NCBI RefSeq assembly: GCF_000745425.1
Contig: NZ_JQJH01000029.1
Location: 1 to 33,826 of the forward strand
Origin: Beijerinckia mobilis
GTDB lineage: Bacteria > Pseudomonadota > Alphaproteobacteria > Rhizobiales > Beijerinckiaceae
Direction: 5' to 3'
DNA length: 33,826 nucleotides
The translations under genes and the position numbers were made by a program. Shown here piece after piece: positions 1 through 8,101 of this stretch. Each line of letters opens with the position of its first letter. Position 1 is the stretch's first letter. The notes below the pieces were generated by a model. The model was not told the origin of the DNA. It worked only from the letters and a program-made list of their open reading frames with translations, and did no database searches.

Positions 1-261
1 ACCTTCGGTCTCATTCAAGGCTTCGAGCAGCGTTTCCCACAATCCAGCCAGCGTCCAGCGCCGAAACTGGCGATAAACTGATGACCATTTGCCGAAATGC
101 TCGTGCAAATCGCGCCATTGCACGCCCGTGCGGGAAATCCAGAAAATACCATCAAGAACAAGGCGATGGTCCTTCGCACGTCGCCCGCTATGCGGCCCGC
201 GCCGCGTCACGAACGGCTCAAGACAGGCCCATTCTTCATCCGACATCAGCCCACGAATCAA
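1..261 (-). CDS. IS5-family transposase, N-terminal part (cut by window edge)
   Basis: The minus strand is open for 87 codons up to the window edge and reads as the N-terminal domain of an IS5-family (DUF4096-type) transposase. Recognisable pieces are MSDEEWACLEPFV, then RAKDHRLVLDGIFWISRTG, VQWRDLHEHFGKWSSVYRQF and RRWTLAGLWE, a spacing typical of these enzymes. I chose the TTG at 259-261 because an AGGAG-type ribosome site lies about 7 bases upstream; an in-frame ATG at 244-246 is the alternative. The DDE catalytic part would lie before position 1, so completeness cannot be judged. No frameshift or stop is visible in this part. Confidence 0.8.
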   Translation of the reverse strand, partial: MIRGLMSDEEWACLEPFVTRRGPHSGRRAKDHRLVLDGIFWISRTGVQWRDLHEHFGKWSSVYRQFRRWTLAGLWETLLEALNETEG

Positions 262-289
262 AGTCGCCTCCTTCTGAAAGCGACTTTGA
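258..289. repeat. Hairpin over the transposase start and ribosome site
   Basis: TCAAAGTCGC (258-267) and GCGACTTTGA (280-289) form a perfect 10-bp inverted repeat. Its 12-base loop carries the AGGAG site for the minus-strand transposase, and its stem contains the TTG start. Known insertion sequences often fold such hairpins to stop read-through transcription from translating the transposase; applying that here is inference. Confidence 0.5.
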
Positions 290-609
290 ATCAGAACCTT
301 CGCAACTTGGGAATCCTATTCGTCAACAGGACCTAGAAGCGAATGGAGACTTTGGCCTCCGATATCATTGCCCTGAAGATGTCGGTTCCGTTATTCAGTT
401 GATCGCATCCAAAAAGAACGGTCATGTGGGAGGATAACAGCCTTTGGTCTACCAGCGATCTACACGGGTGCAAAAGGATGGAGCCTCTCTCGATCGCATT
501 GATCGAGAGAGGCTCGTCTGGCGTTTTGTTCACTTTCATGATCGACGCGGTTGAAAACCCTCAATCAATTGGCATTATTGAACGAAAACTGATGTCAGCC
601 TGATTGAAT
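262..609. other. Intergenic region between IS fragment and mmsA1
   Basis: No credible gene is seen. The stretch probably holds the outer end of the insertion sequence (somewhere in 262-340, terminal repeat not located because the other end is outside the window). It also holds a strong 15-bp hairpin at 481-515. The open frames here overlap the transposase and look incidental. Confidence 0.5.
481..515 (-). terminator. Strong stem-loop downstream of mmsA1
   Basis: GAGCCTCTCTCGATC (481-495) and GATCGAGAGAGGCTC (501-515) are perfect 15-bp complements around a 5-base loop. It lies about 95 bases past the mmsA1 stop. On the minus strand the stem is followed by CATCCTTTTG, and on the plus strand by a GTTTTGTT stretch, so it could terminate in either direction. 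The T tracts are weak. Confidence 0.45.
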
Positions 610-2109
610 TTACTTCATGGTCGGCATGGAGAATTCGGCACCGGCGCGAATTCCCGTGGGCCAGCGGGTCGTGATAGTCTTCAGCCGCGTATAGAAGCGC
701 ACGCCCTCCGGTCCGTGCATGTGATGATCGCCAAACAACGAGGCTTTCCAGCCGCCAAAGGAATGAAAGGCCATGGGCACGGGGATGGGGACATTGATCC
801 CGACCATTCCGACCTTGATTGAATGGGCGAATTCGCGCGCCGCATCACCATCTCGTGTGAATATGGCGGTGCCATTGCCGAATTCATGCTCGTTGATGAG
901 CCGCGCGGCGGTCGCATATGTGTCGGCACGCACCACGGCGAGGACGGGGCCGAAGATCTCTTCCTTATAGATCTTCATGTTTGGCGTCACATGATCGAAT
1001 AATGTTCCACCAATGAAATAACCGTCTTCATATCCCTGCAATTTGACGCCGCGCCCGTCGACGATCAGCTTCGCGCCTTCGGCGACACCCTGGTCCACAT
1101 AGCCCGACACTTTGTCGAGGTGCTGTCTGGTCACGAGCGGCCCCATCTCGGCTTCAGGATCCGTGCCGGGGCCAATCTTTAGCGCGCGTACACGGGGTTC
1201 CAGTTTCGCAAGCAGCGTTTCGGCGGTTTTTTCACCGACCGGCACGGCGACGGAGATGGCCATGCACCGCTCGCCCGCCGAGCCATAGGCGGCACCCATG
1301 AGGGCATCGACCGTCTGCTCCATGTCTGCATCGGGCATGATGATCATATGGTTCTTGGCGCCGCCGAGCGCCTGAGCGCGTTTTCCGGTACGCGCCGCTG
1401 TCTCGTAGATATAGCGGGCAATGGGCGTGGAGCCTACGAAGCTCACTGCCTGTATGTCGGGATCATTGAGCAGTGCGTCGACAGCTTCTTTGTCTCCCTG
1501 GATGACATTGAACACGCCATCGGGAAGGCCGGATTCCTTCAGCCATTCGGCGAGGAGAAGCGAGGCGGAGGGATCGCGCTCGGAGGGTTTCAGGATGAAT
1601 GTATTGCCGCAGGCAAGCGCCACGGGGAACATCCACATCGGCACCATCGCCGGAAAATTGAAGGGCGTGATGCCGGCGACAACACCAAGAGGTTGACGCA
1701 TGGCATGACTATCCACACGCGTTCCGACATCCTCCGTAAACTCACCTTTCAGCAATTGTGGAGCGGCGGTGGCGAATTCGACGACTTCCATGCCGCGCTG
1801 GATCTCGCCCCTGGCGTCGGACAGGACCTTGCCATGCTCGGATGTGATGACGGCGGCGAGTTTGTCGATCCGTTCGTTCAGAATAGTGAGGAATTTGTTG
1901 AGGATGCGAGCGCGCCGCAGAGGTGTCGTCGCGGCCCATTCCGGAGCGGCGGCAACGGCGGCTTCCACTGCCGCGCGCACTTCATTGGTCGAGGCGAGTG
2001 CCACTTCACCCGATTGCAGACCGGTGGCCGGATTAAACACGGGAGCAGTACGGCCGCTTTTTCCAGGCACTTTTTGGCCTGCAATGAAATGGTCGATTGC
2101 CATGGGCAT
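610..2109 (-). CDS. mmsA: CoA-acylating methylmalonate-semialdehyde dehydrogenase, copy 1
   Basis: This 499-aa cytosolic aldehyde dehydrogenase should oxidise methylmalonate semialdehyde to propionyl-CoA with NAD+ and CoA, releasing CO2 (end of valine and thymine degradation). The MmsA signatures are [19 protein letters not shown] (about 141-159), [11 protein letters not shown] (about 171-181), the SFVGSTPIA loop and the catalytic Cys in [12 protein letters not shown] (about residue 282). Length fits the family. The start ATG at 2107-2109 has GAGGAGG 7 bases upstream. It is divergent from lysR1 and has no co-transcribed partner. It aligns without gaps over the stretches I compared to the second copy at 4343-5842, about two thirds identical there. 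The pathway is known for the family; having two copies next to each other is the odd point. Confidence 0.93.
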   Translation of the reverse strand: MPMAIDHFIAGQKVPGKSGRTAPVFNPATGLQSGEVALASTNEVRAAVEAAVAAAPEWAATTPLRRARILNKFLTILNERIDKLAAVITSEHGKVLSDARGEIQRGMEVVEFATAAPQLLKGEFTEDVGTRVDSHAMRQPLGVVAGITPFNFPAMVPMWMFPVALACGNTFILKPSERDPSASLLLAEWLKESGLPDGVFNVIQGDKEAVDALLNDPDIQAVSFVGSTPIARYIYETAARTGKRAQALGGAKNHMIIMPDADMEQTVDALMGAAYGSAGERCMAISVAVPVGEKTAETLLAKLEPRVRALKIGPGTDPEAEMGPLVTRQHLDKVSGYVDQGVAEGAKLIVDGRGVKLQGYEDGYFIGGTLFDHVTPNMKIYKEEIFGPVLAVVRADTYATAARLINEHEFGNGTAIFTRDGDAAREFAHSIKVGMVGINVPIPVPMAFHSFGGWKASLFGDHHMHGPEGVRFYTRLKTITTRWPTGIRAGAEFSMPTMK

Positions 2110-2159
2110 TGGTCTTCCTCCTCTAAAATGTTTTGGGTTTGGCCTCGCGCGAAAGGCAA

Positions 2160-2174
2160 AATGCGCTGCGCATT
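2160..2174. promoter_or_regulatory. Candidate operator between mmsA1 and lysR1
   Basis: AATGCGCTGCGCATT is a perfect 7-bp dyad around a central T, 50-70 bases from both divergent start codons. A weaker related dyad follows at 2203-2220 (AATGC then CGCAT). The same half-sites occur in the mmsA2/lysR2 promoter. LysR-family proteins usually bind dyads in such divergent promoters; assigning LysR1 here is inference. Confidence 0.5.
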
Positions 2175-2243
2175 GGTCTTCGCGCTTTAAACAATCATCT
2201 TCAATGCTATTTTCCGCATATTCATTGTGCGGGATTTAAAGTC

Positions 2244-3134
2244 ATGGATTGGGATCATTTGCGCATCTTTCTGGCCATCGCGCGCTATGGGCAGCTGCTT
2301 GCATCTGCAAGGCGCCTGGGCCTGAACCATGCCACGGTCGCGCGCCGGCTGGATGCCTTGGAGGAGGCGCTCGGCACGCCGCTCTTCGATCGCCGGCCGG
2401 CCGGCTGTATGCTGACGGAAGCAGGAGAACGGCTGCTTCCTGCCGCCGAACGGGTCGAGACCGAGATGCAGGATATTGCCGAAAGCTTCCGGGCGGCGGT
2501 CGCGGAAGTCGCCGGTACCGTGCGCATCGGAGCGCCCGATGGTCTCGGCAATTATTTCCTGGCGGCTGAACTCGGCCGTCTTGCGATGCAGCATCCTCAT
2601 CTCACGGTGGAACTCGTGCCTTTGCCGCGCGTCTTTTCACTGTCGCGACGTGAGGCCGATCTCGCCATCGTCCTCGATCGGCCGACGGAGGGACGTCTGC
2701 GGGTCTCGCGCTTGACCGATTACACGCTCGGAGTCTATGCCGCGCGCTCCTATCTTGAGCGTTACGGAACGCCGCAAAGCCTGGAAACATTTAGCGATCA
2801 TGTGGTGGTAACGGGCGTAGAGGATCTCGCTTATGCCTCGGCGCTTGATTATTCCGATATGCTTGAAAAACACAGCACGAGGCAGTTTCGCTGCGCCAGC
2901 GTCATGGGGCAGATGGAGGCCGTGTGCGCCGGTGTCGGAATTGGCGTGCTGCATGATTTCGCCGCCAGCCGGCATGAGGAGAGTTTAGTGCGGATCCTCC
3001 CCGAAATTACGTTCCGGCGATCCTATTTTCTTCTGGCGCACCCAGACACGGCAGAGGTGCGGCGGATAGCGGCGCTGCGTGGCTTCCTTGCCAGTCGCTT
3101 CCGGGAAGAACGCCGTCTCTTTATCGCCGGGTGA
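2244..3134 (+). CDS. LysR-family regulator of mmsA1 (probable)
   Basis: This 296-aa protein begins with the LysR winged-helix domain: FLAIARYGQLLASARRLGL, NHATVARRLDALEEALGTPL and FDRRPAGCMLTEAGE in the first 70 or so residues. A substrate-binding domain follows (VRIGAPDGLGNYFLA onward). I start it at ATG 2244 (MDWDHLRIF), where homologous domains begin; the frame runs further upstream but that part overlaps the divergent promoter. It is divergent from mmsA1 with a 134-bp gap that holds a dyad, so local control of mmsA1 is likely. It is clearly paralogous to the regulator at 3279-4190, with matching blocks such as RVFSLSRREADLAI against RLFSLSKREADIAI. The inducer is unknown; a valine pathway intermediate would fit. 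Confidence 0.88.
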   Translation: MDWDHLRIFLAIARYGQLLASARRLGLNHATVARRLDALEEALGTPLFDRRPAGCMLTEAGERLLPAAERVETEMQDIAESFRAAVAEVAGTVRIGAPDGLGNYFLAAELGRLAMQHPHLTVELVPLPRVFSLSRREADLAIVLDRPTEGRLRVSRLTDYTLGVYAARSYLERYGTPQSLETFSDHVVVTGVEDLAYASALDYSDMLEKHSTRQFRCASVMGQMEAVCAGVGIGVLHDFAASRHEESLVRILPEITFRRSYFLLAHPDTAEVRRIAALRGFLASRFREERRLFIAG

Positions 3135-3278
3135 GGTTATACAAGATCCTGGTAGCTGAAAGGATAGCGCAGATACTAGGAAACGACCCGTAGGATTAGC
3201 CAGTCCGTGAAATGCTGGCCCTTGAAATTGTCTCCGGAGGAACGTTTCAGTTTCTTGGCAAGTCTGTTTGCGGAGATT

Positions 3279-4190
3279 TCAGAATGTGTCATCAGTCGGC
3301 CTGAACAAGGCTTGAGCGGCCTTGACTTCGCTGCTGATGAAGGCGGAAACTGTCTTGATCCTGGCCAGGCTACGTAAATCGGCATGAGTAATCAGCCAAA
3401 ACGAGCGTATCAAACTGATCTCACCGGCCAGAACCGGAACAAGCTCTTCGCGGCCGAGGGCAATGAAATCGGGCAATACGCAAATCCCGGCCCCTTTGAT
3501 TGTCGCATTCAGCTGTGCAATCAGATTGGAACTTTTAAACTGGGGTGACAGGAAATTGGCGATCTCACCGAGATAATCGAGCTGCTGACTATAGATCAGA
3601 TCATCGATATAGCCGATAAAACGGCAGCCACGTAGATCTTCAACTGAGTGTACGGGCGGCACTGTCGCCAGATAGTTTGATGATGCATAAAGCCGCAAAC
3701 GATAATCGATGAGTTTACGTGTGACGAGCCGGCCTTCGCGTGGACGGGAAAGACCGATGGCTATATCGGCTTCGCGCTTTGACAGGCTGAACAGACGTGG
3801 CATGGCGACGATCTGAATTTCCAGTTGCGGATGCTTACGGCAGAGAGTCGCGATGCGCGAAGCTAGGAAATCGCTGCCGAACCCTTCGGGCGCGCCAATG
3901 CGCACGGCACCGGTCACGGACAGATCCTCTCCGCCGATCTGTTTCTGCGCGTTCAGTGCAATGCTTTCCATCGCTTCCGCCGAATACAGCAGCCGTTCTC
4001 CGGCGTTGGTCAGCCGGTATCCGGTTGGATGACGCTCGAATAATTGGACCTTGAGGGCCTCTTCCAGGCCAGCGATACGGCGGCCGAGTGTCGTATGATC
4101 AATACCGAGCTTGCGTGCGGAAATTGTCAGGCGTCCGGTACGCGCGACTGTCAAAAACGAGCGTAAATGATTCCAATCAAAATCGCTCAC
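3279..4190 (-). CDS. LysR-family regulator of the mmsA2 operon (probable)
   Basis: This 303-aa LysR protein has its helix-turn-helix in FLTVARTGRLTISARKLGI / DHTTLGRRIAGLEEALKVQL. The effector domain has VRIGAPEGFGSDFLASRI and RLFSLSKREADIAIGLSRP. I prefer GTG at 4188-4190 (MSDFDWNHLRSF): an AGG-type ribosome site sits just upstream and the domain starts normally there. The longer reading from ATG 4223 adds 11 residues, has no ribosome site and runs into the promoter dyad. It is transcribed away from the mmsA2 operon, and its 3' end faces lysR1 with a 144-bp gap lacking a clear terminator. Its similarity to LysR1 points to duplication of the whole mmsA/lysR module. Confidence 0.87.
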   Translation of the reverse strand: MSDFDWNHLRSFLTVARTGRLTISARKLGIDHTTLGRRIAGLEEALKVQLFERHPTGYRLTNAGERLLYSAEAMESIALNAQKQIGGEDLSVTGAVRIGAPEGFGSDFLASRIATLCRKHPQLEIQIVAMPRLFSLSKREADIAIGLSRPREGRLVTRKLIDYRLRLYASSNYLATVPPVHSVEDLRGCRFIGYIDDLIYSQQLDYLGEIANFLSPQFKSSNLIAQLNATIKGAGICVLPDFIALGREELVPVLAGEISLIRSFWLITHADLRSLARIKTVSAFISSEVKAAQALFRPTDDTF

Positions 4191-4207
4191 TCCGGCCTCA
4201 TCAGTAT

Positions 4208-4260
4208 GTGAATCTATGCACATTAGAATGCGAATTTATCGCATTGTTTGTGAGATTCAC
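4208..4260. promoter_or_regulatory. Nested dyads between lysR2 and mmsA2
   Basis: An outer 8-bp repeat GTGAATCT (4208-4215) / AGATTCAC (4253-4260) encloses an inner 7-bp repeat AATGCGA (4227-4233) / TCGCATT (4239-4245). The two centres differ by only 2 bases. The inner half-sites AATGCG/CGCATT match the operator candidate at 2160-2174 but with a wider spacer. This is the expected layout for LysR control of a divergent promoter. Confidence 0.55.
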
Positions 4261-4342
4261 CAATATAGACTTACCTCCGATAAAGCCCCGCAAGGCGCAG
4301 AAAAGGCGGATGATCCGCCCATTAAAGAAGAGGAAACCCATC

Positions 4343-5842
4343 GTGACGATCGAGCTCAACCATTTCATTGGTGGTCAGCACATCGCTGGCAAATCGGGCC
4401 AATTCGCCGATGTTTTTACACCAATGACCGGAGAGATCTCGGCTCGCGTTCCGCTGGCCGGCCGGGCTGAACTCAATGCAGCCGTCGAAAATGCCAAAGC
4501 GGCTCAACCGGCTTGGGCGGCGCTGAACCCGCAAAAACGCAGCCGCGTAATGATGGAGTTTCTGCGGCTGATCCAGCGTGATTATACCGCCTTGGCTGAA
4601 CTGCTGGCTGCCGAGCACGGCAAGACTATTCCCGATGCACGTGGTGATATCCAGCGTGGTCTCGAAGTCGTCGAATTTACCTGCGGCATTCCACATTTGC
4701 TGAAAGGTGAATACACTGAAGGAGCCGGCCCGGGCATCGACATTTACTCGATGCGTCAGCCGCTCGGTGTTGTGGCCGGCATCACGCCGTTCAATTTTCC
4801 CGCCATGATTCCGATGTGGAAATTCGCGCCGGCGATCGCTTGCGGAAATGCTTTCATCCTCAAGCCTTCTGAACGGACGCCTTCGGTACCGCTGCGGCTT
4901 GCCGAGCTGATGCTGGAAGCGGGCCTGCCCGCTGGCATTTTAAATGTCGTTCATGGAAACAAGGATGTCGTCGATGCCATCCTTGAACATCCAGATATCA
5001 AAGCTGTGGGTTTCGTCGGTTCGACTGCGATCGCTGAATATATTTATTCAAAAGGCTGCACCGCAGGCAAACGGGTGCAATGTTTTGGTGGCGCCAAAAA
5101 TCACATGATCATCATGCCCGATGCTGATCTCGATCAGGCGACCGATGCGCTGGTTGGCGCGGGCTATGGGTCGGCTGGCGAACGCTGCATGGCTATTTCA
5201 GTCGCCGTACCGATCGGCGAACAAACTGCGGAGGCTCTGCTGGAGCGTCTGGTGCCGCGCGTTGAAAATCTGCGGATTGGTCCGTCCAATGACGATGATG
5301 CTGATTTCGGGCCTCTCATCAGCCGCGAGGCTGTGGACCGTGTTCGCAATTATGTCGATCTCGGGGTTCAGGAAGGGGCGACATTGCGTGTGGATGGGCG
5401 TGGCTTCACTATGCAGGGCTATGAAAAAGGCTTTTACATGGGCGGCTCTCTATTTGACCATGTCACACCGAAAATGCGCATTTACCGGGAAGAAGTTTTT
5501 GGACCCGTCCTGGCAGTTGCTCGCGCGGCGAATTACGAACAAGCCCTGCGCATGACAAACGAGCATGAATATGGCAACGGCGTTGCGATCTTCACGCGCG
5601 ATGGCGATGCCGCACGCGATTTCGTCAGCAAGGTCCAAGTCGGCATGGTTGGCGTGAATGTGCCGATCCCCGTGCCGCTCGCTTACTACACATTCGGCGG
5701 CTGGAAACGGTCGGCTTTCGGTGATCTCAACCAGCATGGCCCCGATGCCATCCGCTTTTACACGAAGACCAAGACGGTGACGTCACGTTGGCCGTCCGGC
5801 ATCAAGGATGGAGCAAGTTTCGTCATTCCGACCATGAATTAA
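4343..5842 (+). CDS. mmsA: CoA-acylating methylmalonate-semialdehyde dehydrogenase, copy 2
   Basis: This is also 499 aa, with the same expected reaction as copy 1. Signatures are [43 protein letters not shown] and the active Cys in [12 protein letters not shown] at about residue 282. I start it at GTG 4343 (MTIELNHFIGG), which aligns exactly with copy 1 and has AGAGGAAA upstream; an ATG at 4310 is possible but adds residues without family match. It is the first gene of a same-strand run through prpE (11913) and lies 16 bases before the acyl-CoA dehydrogenase. Being inside the full pathway operon, this copy is the more likely main valine enzyme. Confidence 0.93.
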   Translation: MTIELNHFIGGQHIAGKSGQFADVFTPMTGEISARVPLAGRAELNAAVENAKAAQPAWAALNPQKRSRVMMEFLRLIQRDYTALAELLAAEHGKTIPDARGDIQRGLEVVEFTCGIPHLLKGEYTEGAGPGIDIYSMRQPLGVVAGITPFNFPAMIPMWKFAPAIACGNAFILKPSERTPSVPLRLAELMLEAGLPAGILNVVHGNKDVVDAILEHPDIKAVGFVGSTAIAEYIYSKGCTAGKRVQCFGGAKNHMIIMPDADLDQATDALVGAGYGSAGERCMAISVAVPIGEQTAEALLERLVPRVENLRIGPSNDDDADFGPLISREAVDRVRNYVDLGVQEGATLRVDGRGFTMQGYEKGFYMGGSLFDHVTPKMRIYREEVFGPVLAVARAANYEQALRMTNEHEYGNGVAIFTRDGDAARDFVSKVQVGMVGVNVPIPVPLAYYTFGGWKRSAFGDLNQHGPDAIRFYTKTKTVTSRWPSGIKDGASFVIPTMN

Positions 5843-5858
5843 AGCGCCGAGGCCACTC

Positions 5859-7001
5859 ATGACGCATTGGCAATTGACCGAGGAGCAAGGCGCCATCGAG
5901 GAAATGGCGCGGAGCTTCGGTGAGGAGCATATCGCGCCTTATGCACTCGAATGGGACGAAAAGAAGCATTTTCCGCATGATACTTTGCGTCATGCCGCAA
6001 ATCTTGGCATGGCCGGAATTTATGTTGACGAAGACATTGGCGGCTCGGGGCTCAAGCGGATCGATGCCGTTGTGATTTTCGAGGCCCTGGCCAAGGCCTG
6101 TCCTTCGACAGCGGCTTTCCTGTCCATCCACAATATGGTGGCTTGGATGATTGCCTCTTATGGCGCTCCCGCCCAGCGAACCGAATGGGTGCCGCGCCTT
6201 TGCCGAATGGATTGGGTCGGCAGCTATTGTCTGACCGAACCTTCCGTTGGATCGGATGCTGCGGCCTTGCGTACTCGCGCCGTGCGCGACGGTGATTATT
6301 TCATCGTCAACGGCACCAAGCAATTCATCTCCGGCGCAGGTTCCAGCGACGTTTACATCGTCATGGCCCGTACCGGTGCCGAGGGACCGAAAGGCATTTC
6401 CGCCCTGGTAATCTTCAAGGATATGGAGGGCGTCTCCTTCGGTTCCAATGAACGCAAGATGGGATGGAATACGCAGCCGACGCGTACGGTCAATTTTGAC
6501 AATGTCGCCGTGCCCGTCAGCCATCTTCTCGGCGCGGAAGGCGATGGGTTCAAGATTGCCATGGCCGGGCTTGACGGCGGCCGCTTGAACATAGCAGCCT
6601 GTTCAATCGGCGGAGCACAATCGGCGCTCGATAAATCGATACGATACATGAGCGAGCGCAGCGCCTTTGGCTCAACGCTTGACCGTTTTCAGGCCCTGCA
6701 ATTCCGTATCGCCGATATGGCGACTGATCTCGCCGCCGCACGGATCTTTTTGCACCATGCGGCGCATATGCTCGATGAAAAATTGCCTGATGCCACGATG
6801 ACTTGCGCCATGGCCAAAAGGTTTGCCACGGATATCGGCTTTTCGGTGGCCAATGAGGCTTTGCAGCTCCATGGCGGCTACGGATATCTAGCGGAATATG
6901 GCATCGAGAAGATCGTGCGCGACTTGCGTGTCCATCAGATTCTCGAAGGTACCAATGAAATTATGCGTGTCATCATTGCCCGTGCATTGCTCGGCCGTTG
7001 A
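5859..7001 (+). CDS. Acyl-CoA dehydrogenase, isobutyryl-CoA dehydrogenase-like
   Basis: This 380-aa flavoprotein should oxidise isobutyryl-CoA to methacrylyl-CoA, passing electrons to electron-transfer flavoprotein. Family features in order: the N-terminal helical domain, the YCLTEPSVGSDAAALRT flavin-binding strand near residue 125, FIVNGTKQFISGAG, and the C-terminal LQLHGGYGYLAEYGIEKIVR followed by QILEGTNEIMRVI. The Glu in LEGT is the position of the usual catalytic base. A GAGG site precedes ATG 5859. Substrate preference is inferred from its place between mmsA2 and the 3-hydroxyisobutyryl-CoA hydrolase; a general short-chain enzyme remains possible. Confidence 0.88.
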   Translation: MTHWQLTEEQGAIEEMARSFGEEHIAPYALEWDEKKHFPHDTLRHAANLGMAGIYVDEDIGGSGLKRIDAVVIFEALAKACPSTAAFLSIHNMVAWMIASYGAPAQRTEWVPRLCRMDWVGSYCLTEPSVGSDAAALRTRAVRDGDYFIVNGTKQFISGAGSSDVYIVMARTGAEGPKGISALVIFKDMEGVSFGSNERKMGWNTQPTRTVNFDNVAVPVSHLLGAEGDGFKIAMAGLDGGRLNIAACSIGGAQSALDKSIRYMSERSAFGSTLDRFQALQFRIADMATDLAAARIFLHHAAHMLDEKLPDATMTCAMAKRFATDIGFSVANEALQLHGGYGYLAEYGIEKIVRDLRVHQILEGTNEIMRVIIARALLGR

Positions 7002-7026
7002 TACCTTCTGTCAGACAGGATGATTG

Positions 7027-8061
7027 ATGAGCTCTGTGCCCTTCACGGACGTACTCTTCTCCCAGCATGGTCATGCCGGTGTGATCATGCTCAATCGGCC
7101 GCAAACCATCAATGCGCTGACGGGCCCGATGGTTTTGGCAATTTCACATCAACTCAGGATATGGTCCGAGGATCCTGATATCTATGTGATCATCCTTATG
7201 GGGGCCGGCGAGCTCGGCCTTTGCGCAGGCGGCGATATCCGTGCTCTCTACACGAGTGGCAAGGCTGGCGACGGTCAAGCCGAAACATTCTGGCGTGATG
7301 AATATACGTTGAATGACGCGATCGCCCGCTATCCAAAGCCTTATGTCGCCTTGATGGATGGTCTCGTCATGGGTGGCGGCATTGGTCTTTCCGCCCATGC
7401 ACGTCACCGCATCGTGACTGAACGCAGCAAGCTCGCAATGCCCGAAGTCGGGATCGGCTTCCTTCCCGACGTTGGCGGCACCTGGCTTTTGTCGCATGCG
7501 CCTGGTGAAACGGGCACCTTCCTCGGCCTCACCGGCACCGCCTTCGGGGCGGCCGATGCGCTCTATACCGGTTTCGCCGACATTCTGGTTCCATCCAACC
7601 AGCTTCAATCCTTAATTGACACACTGGCTGACATTGCCAGCAGCGATGAGGTGTCGGCACTCTTGCAGGAAGCGGCGGTCAAGACGGAGACAAGTTCTCT
7701 TTCCCTTCAGCGCGCCGATATAGACAAAGTTTTCCAGGGTGATGACGCCGAATCCATGATCGCGGCAGCCAAGGCTCTCAGGACCGATTGGGGTGATACA
7801 GTCGCGAATACACTTCTTGAGCGTTCACCAACCAGTGTGAAAGTGACTTTGGCCGCCCTGCGGCGCGCCCGTAAGCTTTCTTCGCTCAGCGCCTGCCTGG
7901 AGATGGAACTGCGCGCTGGTCTCCAGATTTTGCGCGGCCATGATTTTTACGAGGGCGTGCGGGCACAGATTATCGACAAGGACCGGAATCCCAAATGGCA
8001 GCCAGCGACCTTAACCGAGATCGACGCGGCAACGGTAGCCGCGCATTTTGATCCGGCTTGA
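7027..8061 (+). CDS. 3-hydroxyisobutyryl-CoA hydrolase (crotonase fold)
   Basis: This 344-aa crotonase-superfamily protein has hydrolase-type signatures: GLCAGGDIRALY (first oxyanion-hole loop), DGLVMGGGIGLSAHARHRIV, and KLAMPEVGIGFLPDVGGTWL with the conserved Glu and Asp. It is longer than a hydratase, as is normal for HIBCH enzymes. It should release free 3-hydroxyisobutyrate from its CoA ester, which explains why the next gene is the matching dehydrogenase. ATG 7027 has AGGA 7 bases upstream; a TTG one codon earlier is less likely. It sits 25 bases after the acyl-CoA dehydrogenase and 40 before mmsB. Confidence 0.88.
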   Translation: MSSVPFTDVLFSQHGHAGVIMLNRPQTINALTGPMVLAISHQLRIWSEDPDIYVIILMGAGELGLCAGGDIRALYTSGKAGDGQAETFWRDEYTLNDAIARYPKPYVALMDGLVMGGGIGLSAHARHRIVTERSKLAMPEVGIGFLPDVGGTWLLSHAPGETGTFLGLTGTAFGAADALYTGFADILVPSNQLQSLIDTLADIASSDEVSALLQEAAVKTETSSLSLQRADIDKVFQGDDAESMIAAAKALRTDWGDTVANTLLERSPTSVKVTLAALRRARKLSSLSACLEMELRAGLQILRGHDFYEGVRAQIIDKDRNPKWQPATLTEIDAATVAAHFDPA

Positions 8062-8101
8062 TGGACAAAACCAAAATTGAAGAATCCAAGGGGAGGGGAC
8101 A

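Noticed and set aside
1348-2190. 280-codon plus-strand open frame opposite mmsA1
   Set aside because: It lies antisense to a well-supported enzyme, has no family likeness and is rich in Gly/His/Arg as expected from the opposite frame of a G+C-rich gene.
4191-4223. Longer N terminus for lysR2 starting at ATG 4223
   Set aside because: No ribosome site, the extra 11 residues do not match LysR proteins, and the start would lie inside the promoter dyad. GTG 4190 is preferred.
4088-4342. N-terminal extension of mmsA2 by up to 85 codons
   Set aside because: The added sequence overlaps lysR2 and the dyad, and has no match to MmsA. Copy 1 aligns with the GTG 4343 start without gaps.
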